From Melioribacter sp. (GTDB taxonomy: Bacteria > Bacteroidota > Ignavibacteria > Ignavibacteriales > Melioribacteraceae), in NCBI GenBank assembly GCA_020723965.1, contig DYHW01000010.1:1-42532 (forward strand): 42,532 nucleotides of DNA, written 5' to 3'. The notes beneath the pieces were generated by a model that saw nothing but the letters and a program-made list of their open reading frames with translations, was not told the DNA's origin and searched no databases. Positions 33,575-39,830 of this stretch are shown in pieces (the stretch's first letter is position 1; each line of letters begins with the position of its first letter). The position numbers and the translations under genes were made by a program.

Positions 33575-34351
33575 TCACTGTTTTTTATTCATTTTGTATG
33601 CATAGAACAAACCCTTCAAAACAAGAGTTGGTAAAATTTCTTTAAATAATTTTTCTTCTTCGAACAAACGGGAAAAACCGCCGGTTGCCAATACTATCGG
33701 CTCTTCATCCTTAAAAGCTTCGTTAGTAATCTTTGTTTTAAGTTCTCTTACCATTCCTATTTGTCCGTGATATAATCCGGATTGTATACTTTCCACCGTA
33801 GATTTTCCAACTACTTCTTCCACTTTTTTAATCTCCACAATAGGCAGTTGTGCGGTATGGCTTTCTAAAGCTTCCATCGAAATTTTAATGCCTGGAAGAA
33901 TTATACCGCCAAGATATTCTTTGGCGCTGCTGATAACACAAAAGGTAGTTGCTGTGCCAAAATCGACAACAATTAAATTTTTATTCGGATACAAATGCGT
34001 TGCAGCTATAGCATTGGCTATTCTATCAGCGCCAACTTCAAGCGGATTTCTGTATTTGATTTTTAACCCTGTTTTAACACCGGGCTTTAAAAAGAACGGC
34101 TCTATATTAAAATACTTTAAGCATGCGCTGCGAAGAGAATGATTTAGATCCGGCACCACGCTGCAAATAGAAATATCTTTAATTGAGTCGGGGTCAATTT
34201 TATTTTCACGCAATACCGAACGAAGAAAGACTCCAGCTTCGTCGGAAGAAAATTGTTGGCGCGATGTTTTTCTAAATTGCGCAGCCAATACTTCACCGTC
34301 AAAAACACCGCCGTGTATTTGTGTGTTGCCTACATCGATGCAAAGAACCAT
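33575..34351 (-). CDS. coaX: Type III pantothenate kinase
   Basis: ASKHA-fold kinase, first step from pantothenate to CoA. The 258 residues have the phosphate-1 motif [12 protein letters not shown] at 6-17, G-A-D-R-I-A-N (about 102-108) with the catalytic Asp, the phosphate-2 motif D-F-G-T-A-T-T-F and G-G-I-I-L-P-G. It begins 1 bp after the coaBC stop. Confidence 0.95.
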   Translation of the reverse strand: MVLCIDVGNTQIHGGVFDGEVLAAQFRKTSRQQFSSDEAGVFLRSVLRENKIDPDSIKDISICSVVPDLNHSLRSACLKYFNIEPFFLKPGVKTGLKIKYRNPLEVGADRIANAIAATHLYPNKNLIVVDFGTATTFCVISSAKEYLGGIILPGIKISMEALESHTAQLPIVEIKKVEEVVGKSTVESIQSGLYHGQIGMVRELKTKITNEAFKDEEPIVLATGGFSRLFEEEKLFKEILPTLVLKGLFYAYKMNKKQ

Positions 34352-34352
34352 C

Positions 34353-35594
34353 TTAATTCCTTTTGTGTATTGTATTAAAAAGAGATTCCATTTTTTTTGC
34401 TAACTCAAATGCGTTTGAACAAGAATGCCGCCGCATTTCCCGGTCATAAACAAGAAAGTTGCTCTGAACATTATCTGAAAGTCGATCTTTTTTATCGTTC
34501 TGAACGATAAAATCGCAGTTGGTCTTTGTAAACAATTTTTTAACAGCTGAATGTTTTTCGTCGTTATCAGAAGTATTTGTGAATTTGAAAGCGGCAAGAA
34601 GAACATTTTTATTCTTCGAATAGTTTTTCAGTTCATTAACAATCTTAAATTTCCTCTTTAGATGAAGCGTTAACCGCTCACTATCAGAGTCAATTTTTTT
34701 CTCTAACGGAGCCGGAATTGTTTTTCCATCGACTTCAACAGACTCAACGGAATAATCGCTTACTGCAGCAAGATGAATGACGGCATCAAATTCATGTTGA
34801 GAGAGAAGAGTTTTCATTTTTTCATTCAAGTCGTTAAAATCATCAAAGAATATTTTTTCGCAATCAGCCGATGGTTTTAATGCCTCTTTTGCGGAAAGAG
34901 CTGTTACAATGTGATTCCTCCTGGAAAAGTAATCCGCTATTACCGCTCCAGTTCTTCCTGTACTTAAATTAGAAATAAACCGAACGCCGTCTATATTCTC
35001 TTTGGTCCCGCCGGAAGTAACAAGTACTTTTAATTTTTTAAGATCGCCTACACCCTTAGAGAGAGAAAGAAGTATATATTCGTAAATTTCATCAGGCTCA
35101 AGAAGTTTTCCTTTTCCAAGATCACCGCATGCAAGATAACCTTCGGCGGTTGGTAAAATATTTATTCCCCACTCTTTCAATTTTTTAAGCGAGCTTTGTG
35201 TGGCAGGGTGATCGTACATCAAAGTATTCATAGCTGGTGCAATCAGATAAGGTCTAGTTCTATCATGTGCAAGAAATAAAGATGTAAGCAAATTATCAGC
35301 TATTCCGGCTGCCAACTTATTTATTGTATTTGCTGATGCAGGGCATAGAATTGTTAGATCCGCCCACTTAGTAAGATTTATATGGCTCATCATCTCTCCA
35401 TGCGCAAATGAATCGGTATAAACTGTGTTGCTTGTTAAACCTTCGAGAGTTGCTTTGCCAATAAATTTTAATGCGCTTTCTGTAGCCGCAACTTTAACTT
35501 CAAACCCGTTTTGCACTAATTTTGAAATTAGATATGCGCTTTTATAACAGGCAATTGAACCGGTTATCTTAAATAAAATCTTATAGTTTAACAT
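34353..35594 (-). CDS. coaBC: Bifunctional phosphopantothenoylcysteine decarboxylase / synthetase
   Basis: 413 residues. The N-terminal CoaC flavoprotein half has G-S-I-A-C-Y-K-S, the FMN motif P-A-M-N-T-L-M and the active cysteine in L-A-C-G-D-L-G-K-G. The C-terminal CoaB half (from about 185) begins [13 protein letters not shown] with [12 protein letters not shown] and the dimer region K-I-D-S. It converts 4'-phosphopantothenate and cysteine to 4'-phosphopantetheine. It overlaps panC by 14 bp at its start. Confidence 0.95.
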   Translation of the reverse strand: MLNYKILFKITGSIACYKSAYLISKLVQNGFEVKVAATESALKFIGKATLEGLTSNTVYTDSFAHGEMMSHINLTKWADLTILCPASANTINKLAAGIADNLLTSLFLAHDRTRPYLIAPAMNTLMYDHPATQSSLKKLKEWGINILPTAEGYLACGDLGKGKLLEPDEIYEYILLSLSKGVGDLKKLKVLVTSGGTKENIDGVRFISNLSTGRTGAVIADYFSRRNHIVTALSAKEALKPSADCEKIFFDDFNDLNEKMKTLLSQHEFDAVIHLAAVSDYSVESVEVDGKTIPAPLEKKIDSDSERLTLHLKRKFKIVNELKNYSKNKNVLLAAFKFTNTSDNDEKHSAVKKLFTKTNCDFIVQNDKKDRLSDNVQSNFLVYDREMRRHSCSNAFELAKKMESLFNTIHKRN

Positions 35595-36345
35595 TATCTA
35601 TTAACCTCACATTTCCGATATGAACCGCTCCGAATCTCCTTCCATTAAGTTCGGTGATATAATCCACCTTGAAGCCGAGAGAATTCAATTCTTTTTCAAT
35701 TTCTTCGGTTGATTTTTCAGACATCAATAAGCGCGGAAAATTTGCCGCATAAATTCTTTCTTCTTTCGCAAGAAGAATATTTCTAGAACTCATTGCCAAT
35801 CCGTCTGCTTCTCGTACAGTTGAAAGGGGAATAATTTCAACATCAAAAAAGAATGCTTTGCACATTCCTTCAATAAGTTTGTACTGCTGATAATCTTTTT
35901 CTCCGAAATATGCGCGATCTGGTTGAATGATATTCAGTAATTTGAATACAACCGTTAACACTCCTTCAAAGTGCCCTAGGCGAAAAGCGCCGCACAAGAT
36001 TTTGCTCAATTCATTTTCAAAAATGCGATACCTAAAATTATCCTTATAGATTTCTTCGTAGTCGGGGAAAAAGAGGAAATCAACTTTTAGTTTTTCAAGC
36101 AGTTTCAAATCATCTTCTAATGTTTTCGGGTATCGCTCAAAATCTTCTGTTTGGTTGAATTGTGTCGGGTTAACAAAAATGCTTACGACCGAAACATCAT
36201 TTTCTGAAACGCACTTTTTAATAAGCGAAGCATGCCCTTTGTGAAGCGCGCCCATCGTAGGCACAAATCCGATCCTTTTTTCTACTAGCCCTTTGGATTT
36301 TCTTAGCTGCTTCCACTCTTTTACAGTTCGAATTATCTTTGTCAT
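35581..36345 (-). CDS. panC: Pantothenate synthetase
   Basis: Joins pantoate and beta-alanine with ATP. Motifs: F-V-P-T-M-G-A-L-H-K-G-H (class I HxGH), F-V-N-P-T-Q-F, F-G-E-K-D-Y-Q-Q and M-S-S-R-N (KMSKS-like). The 254 residues are shorter than the usual 280 or so; the shortening is in the C-terminal dimerisation/lid domain after S-S-R-N, while the catalytic part is complete. It overlaps panB by 4 bp and coaBC by 14 bp. Confidence 0.95.
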   Translation of the reverse strand: MTKIIRTVKEWKQLRKSKGLVEKRIGFVPTMGALHKGHASLIKKCVSENDVSVVSIFVNPTQFNQTEDFERYPKTLEDDLKLLEKLKVDFLFFPDYEEIYKDNFRYRIFENELSKILCGAFRLGHFEGVLTVVFKLLNIIQPDRAYFGEKDYQQYKLIEGMCKAFFFDVEIIPLSTVREADGLAMSSRNILLAKEERIYAANFPRLLMSEKSTEEIEKELNSLGFKVDYITELNGRRFGAVHIGNVRLIDNVKL

Positions 36346-37133
36346 CTATAACTTTCTTTCTCATTAGGGAATGTTTTTTCTTTAACATCCGAGTTATACC
36401 GGTTGATCGCATTTATTATCAAGTCGAAGCCATTAAGATATTTACGCAAAAATTTAGGATTAAAATTTTTATTCAGTCCCAACAAATCTTGAAGAACCAA
36501 GACCTGCCCGTCTGTATGCAAGCCTGCACCTATTCCTATTGTAGGAATAGTTAGCTCACTTGTAATTTTTTTTGCCAATTCAGACGGAATCATTTCCAGC
36601 ACAATTGAAAAACATCCCGCTTCTTCAAGTAAATGGGCATCATTCAAAATTTTTTTGGAAGAAAGATCATCAGCACCTTGAAGTTTGAAGCCGCTCAATA
36701 GATGAACCGACTGAGGAGTTAGTCCAATATGTCCCATAACAGGCACGCCTGCTTCGACCAAATTTTTAATTAACTCAATGTTGCTGCCTGCTCCTTCAAT
36801 TTTAACAGCTTGCGCGCCGGCTTTCATCAATCTATCAACAGCTTCAATTAAAAATGAATAACTCTTTTTATGAGCAAGAAATGGAAGGTCTGCAATAAGC
36901 AATTTGTTTTTTAATCCTCGTTTTACAGCCGCAACATGATAAGACATCATTTCAATTTCTGCATTGACTGTTGTTTCAAAACCGTGCATTACCATAGCAA
37001 CGCTATCGCCAACTAAAACAGCGTCAATACCGCTCTCATCAATAATTACTGCAGACCAAAAATCATAACAAGTAACGAGAGAAATTTTTTGTTTCTCTTT
37101 TTTCATCAACTGAAAATCATGAATTGTTTTCAT
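36342..37133 (-). CDS. panB: Ketopantoate hydroxymethyltransferase
   Basis: First committed step: ketoisovalerate plus methylene-tetrahydrofolate gives ketopantoate. The 263 residues are of normal length. Conserved segments are V-T-C-Y-D-F-W-S-A (metal/substrate site), V-L-V-G-D-S-V-A-M-V, K-I-E-G and M-G-H-I-G-L-T-P-Q-S, I-P-T-I-G-I-G-A-G and G-Q-V-L-V-L-Q-D-L-L-G. It overlaps both neighbours by 4 bp. Confidence 0.96.
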   Translation of the reverse strand: MKTIHDFQLMKKEKQKISLVTCYDFWSAVIIDESGIDAVLVGDSVAMVMHGFETTVNAEIEMMSYHVAAVKRGLKNKLLIADLPFLAHKKSYSFLIEAVDRLMKAGAQAVKIEGAGSNIELIKNLVEAGVPVMGHIGLTPQSVHLLSGFKLQGADDLSSKKILNDAHLLEEAGCFSIVLEMIPSELAKKITSELTIPTIGIGAGLHTDGQVLVLQDLLGLNKNFNPKFLRKYLNGFDLIINAINRYNSDVKEKTFPNEKESYR

Positions 37134-37855
37134 AACTGGCTGCTCTTAAAAAGATCCACAAATGATTTATAAACATTTTCGAAAGAATGATTTCTTAACT
37201 GCTTCAAATGGCGTTCGATTGTATTTTTATCGTTTCTTTTTAGAGGACCAGTAAGCGGATCGGCGGACTTAAAGAGATTTTCAGAAATTGAAGAGATAAA
37301 TTGATGCGCCGCTTGACGAGGGATGTTCAAATCAATTTCGAGATAGCGGAAAAATTGCAGCCATAAAATAGTTGTAAAATTACCGGCCATGCTGCACCAA
37401 GCATGATAAAGCTCTTTATCCTCTCTTCGAATTTCTAAACTTGGGTTTTGTAATTCGGGAAATAATTCTTGGAAATTTTTTCTCCCTTTTTCGGTAACAA
37501 AAGGAATAGTTCTGTAAAACTGAAAATCAAACAATACTTCAGAAAAACTTGCTAACGGGTGAGCGCTTTCTGCTTCTTCAATCGATAACATGCCGGAACA
37601 GTGTATCCAAATTTTCTCTTGGGGAATTTTACTTTTATAATTTGCAATGAAATTTTCTATTTGATCATCTGGTATCAGCAGAATAATCTTTTCTACAGTT
37701 GCGGCAAGCGTTACAAAATCTGCTAAATTTTTGCGCGTGCAATGAAGGTAAGTTACACCAATTAAATCGAAGTAATGAATGAAATGCTTGGCAAGTTTTC
37801 CGCTGCCAACTATTAAATATTTTGGTTTGCTCTCGTTACTAGGTACCTGTCCCAT
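37130..37855 (-). CDS. Rossmann-fold DUF2520 reductase, likely ketopantoate reductase (PanG-like)
   Basis: 241 residues. The N-terminal Rossmann domain has the nucleotide loop Y-L-I-V-G-S-G-K-L-A at about 13-22. The C-terminal helical DUF2520 domain contains H-P-L-A-S-F (about 96) and E-L-Y-H-A-W-C-S-M-A-G-N-F (about 147-159). The panB start lies inside its last codons (4-bp overlap), and it is the first gene of an operon that otherwise holds panB, panC, coaBC, coaX and panD but no panE. DUF2520-type proteins include, as I recall, the alternative ketopantoate reductase PanG of Francisella, so the same job is inferred here. The promoter is expected in 37856-38010. Confidence 0.75.
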   Translation of the reverse strand: MGQVPSNESKPKYLIVGSGKLAKHFIHYFDLIGVTYLHCTRKNLADFVTLAATVEKIILLIPDDQIENFIANYKSKIPQEKIWIHCSGMLSIEEAESAHPLASFSEVLFDFQFYRTIPFVTEKGRKNFQELFPELQNPSLEIRREDKELYHAWCSMAGNFTTILWLQFFRYLEIDLNIPRQAAHQFISSISENLFKSADPLTGPLKRNDKNTIERHLKQLRNHSFENVYKSFVDLFKSSQL

Positions 37856-38134
37856 TGATCAAGTCCTATAAATATTTTTGAAAAAATGTAACCGTCCCGG
37901 TTGAGTTGGGATCGATTCAGAATTTTATTTCGAGACAAAAATAAGTAATAATTGTCAAATTCAAAAAAATCTTTCCATTACATTTTTTGGCATAAGGTGA
38001 GTTACAAAGATTGTTCACCAAAACAACGCATCTCCGTTTGCTGCCTACAAACAACCAATTTTTCTCGCAGCAAACATGGTTGAGCGACAACAATAATCCT
38101 TATCTAAAGATGGAGCGTCGTCGTTGTTTGCCGT

Positions 38135-38154
38135 GTTATGTGCCGCTACGCAAC
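38135..38154 (+). repeat. Inverted flank A of the nuclease island
   Basis: GTTATGTGCCGCTACGCAAC. The reverse complement of the site at 39803-39822 matches it in 17 of 20 positions; the three differences are all transitions. It overlaps the stop codon of the nuclease-like gene. Confidence 0.65.
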
Positions 38155-38684
38155 TTCTTTTCCTTCTTGAAGGCTTCGTTGATTGTCTTCTCAAGTGCTG
38201 TTGACTTGCAGAGGTACTTGTCGAACTTAGAAATATTCTCTCGGTTGAGATGAAGTTGACCTTCACCGACGTTGCCGCGATGCTGACCTTTCGAGTAGTA
38301 TTGACTGTTCTCGACGTCATAGGAAGGGATGACCCAGTACCGAATTTCATCTCTCCAAGCAGCAAGCCAAACAAAAACATCGCAACAGGCAGGCTTGATC
38401 TGTTGGAAGTTCATATCAAAAGGTCTCTTAGAGTCAGAAGCCAAGGCTTTGATGTAAAGCGGTTCATCAAGTTCATAGTCCACAGCTCGTGATGCCTTGA
38501 CCTCGATACGGATGTTCGGGGAGAGGAAAAAATCATACTGCCCTGAATATTTCTTATCGAGCTTCTTGCTTGGACGCTGAAGAGAAGGAACGAGTTCAAG
38601 AAGAATGGTGTATGCAAAATTACTGGTTACCTGACTTGAAGAAAGTGTGAACGTTGGTTTGAATAAAAAGGAATAATAATTCAT
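38136..38684 (-). CDS. PD-(D/E)XK-like nuclease, probable restriction endonuclease
   Basis: Family not identified by name. Taking the ATG at 38684 (a TTG three codons earlier is possible), the protein has 182 residues. It contains a PD-(D/E)XK-type active site: D51 (Q-Y-D-F-F-L) and E61-V-K63 (R-I-E-V-K-A-S), ten residues apart on consecutive strands. The region after it, A-C-C-D-V-F-V-W-L-A-A-W and Y-W-V-I-P-S, resembles the core strand of type II restriction enzymes that follows the catalytic lysine. No signal peptide. It starts 12 bp after the PIN-like gene, as one operon. No intact methyltransferase gene is nearby. Confidence 0.6.
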   Translation of the reverse strand: MNYYSFLFKPTFTLSSSQVTSNFAYTILLELVPSLQRPSKKLDKKYSGQYDFFLSPNIRIEVKASRAVDYELDEPLYIKALASDSKRPFDMNFQQIKPACCDVFVWLAAWRDEIRYWVIPSYDVENSQYYSKGQHRGNVGEGQLHLNRENISKFDKYLCKSTALEKTINEAFKKEKKLRSGT

Positions 38685-38696
38685 ATGAAACAAGAT

Positions 38697-39455
38697 TTAT
38701 TCAAAAATTTCAGTTTGACAACTTTGTGAACAAATAATTTCAATTGGAAGACTGCCCATTTCTCTCTTTATGTGAGCGGAAAATCCCGTATTAGCCACTA
38801 TCATCTTATCAAAATTCTGTCCGGACTTAATCATACTTTCATAATGGTACACATCTCTAATGCGTGCAGCACCTTTTTCAAATTTGTAGGGGTCTTTCCA
38901 TACAAAAACAGTTAAGTTTTTGGGCAGTTCTGAAAACAAATAAAATCTACCCCAGTAGGGGAGCATTTGCGTGAAATCAATATCGAAACTCTCTTGTTTC
39001 AAATGTTGTTCTATCTTCATTTTTAGTTCATTAAACCTTTCATCGATCATATCTGCTAAGGCAGATAATCCATTTCTCTTATCAGAAAAATCGATCTTGT
39101 CCACTAAATCTGAATACAAAAAAGTAGTATGTCTTACAAAATTTAGGTAAAGACCTTGAGCCCACATTTTGCCGCCTAATAAAATTTGAAACGCAGCGCT
39201 TGGGAATGTCAAATTTTCTAATTGCTCATCTTTTAAAATTTTTACCAATTTTCTAATCCGCACTGATGGATGTCTAAACCAATTTTGTGGATAGTAAATG
39301 TAGCTCATTGCTTCTCTCAAGCAATCTTCTTGAATAAAATAATCAGCATTATCACGGTAATATTGGATTAAGTTGATGACACCTTGAGAATAAGGAGTCG
39401 TCCAGATCAAAGGTAAATATGATGAAGTCTCGAGACAAATTTTGAGTCTATCCAT
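38697..39455 (-). CDS. Protein with PIN-like features, function unknown
   Basis: 252 residues, not firmly recognised. The opening K-I-C-L-E-T-S-S-Y-L-P-L-I looks like the first strand of a PIN nuclease with Glu9 in place of the usual Asp. Q-E-D-C-L-R-E-A-M (E43/E48) could be the second acid. R-D201-V-Y-H-Y-E-S-M-I-K-S-G-x-N-F-D-K-M-I-V-A-N222-T-G-F copies the PIN pattern D-x-x-H-x-x-A ... T-x-D-x-x-F, with Asn for the last Asp. So either a degenerate PIN domain or a look-alike. It is transcribed together with the downstream nuclease-like gene. Confidence 0.5.
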   Translation of the reverse strand: MDRLKICLETSSYLPLIWTTPYSQGVINLIQYYRDNADYFIQEDCLREAMSYIYYPQNWFRHPSVRIRKLVKILKDEQLENLTFPSAAFQILLGGKMWAQGLYLNFVRHTTFLYSDLVDKIDFSDKRNGLSALADMIDERFNELKMKIEQHLKQESFDIDFTQMLPYWGRFYLFSELPKNLTVFVWKDPYKFEKGAARIRDVYHYESMIKSGQNFDKMIVANTGFSAHIKREMGSLPIEIICSQSCQTEIFE

Positions 39456-39468
39456 TTTACTATGAAAA

Positions 39469-39771
39469 TTAGTTGTATGATATTTGACATTTCAGAGTTT
39501 CTGCCGAGATGAGAGTCGAAGCAGAGTGACAGTAGCCTCGTTGATTGCGCATTGTTATGAAGCTGCGTGTCTGAAAGGGACTTTGACGCATCATTATCAT
39601 AAAGTCTGGCAGTGGTTGGAAGCCGCTTCTTTGATCAGCGTCAAGACAGCCGATACGTTGTTTTCCAAGGGGGTCATCCCAAATTTCGCCCTCTTTCAAT
39701 CTTGAATACTTAAGAAGGCAATTCCTGACTTCGGGATTCTTATCCAGTCTGGGTATGGGTAAATTTATCAT
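39469..39771 (-). CDS. Short ORF, unrecognised, possibly a gene remnant
   Basis: 100 codons from a good ATG with no clear homology. The first 45 residues (I-N-L-P-I-P-R-L-D-K-N-P-E-V-R) look protein-like and faintly recall the start or end of a DNA methyltransferase or specificity region. The last 50 (many Ser, Gln, Arg, Met) do not look like a fold, and other frames there are also open. It ends 13 bp before the PIN-like gene start. I consider it a broken or very small gene and am unsure it is translated. Confidence 0.3.
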   Translation of the reverse strand: MINLPIPRLDKNPEVRNCLLKYSRLKEGEIWDDPLGKQRIGCLDADQRSGFQPLPDFMIMMRQSPFQTRSFITMRNQRGYCHSASTLISAETLKCQISYN

Positions 39772-39802
39772 AGTGATACTAATATACTAAACTGAATTGA
39801 CT

Positions 39803-39822
39803 GTTACGTAGTGGCGCATAAC
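39803..39822 (-). repeat. Inverted flank B of the nuclease island
   Basis: On the + strand GTTACGTAGTGGCGCATAAC; its reverse complement matches 38135-38154 in 17 of 20 positions. It lies 31 bp upstream of the short ORF start and 8 bp beyond the 3' end of the large surface protein gene. Confidence 0.65.
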
Positions 39823-39830
39823 TTAGATAA

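Noticed and set aside
38011..38253. ORF on the + strand beside the nuclease gene
   Set aside because: It lies mostly antisense to the nuclease-like gene and its composition is not protein-like.
39484..39705. + strand ORF opposite the short minus ORF
   Set aside because: No recognisable motif, no ribosome site; kept only as a sign that this region is hard to read.
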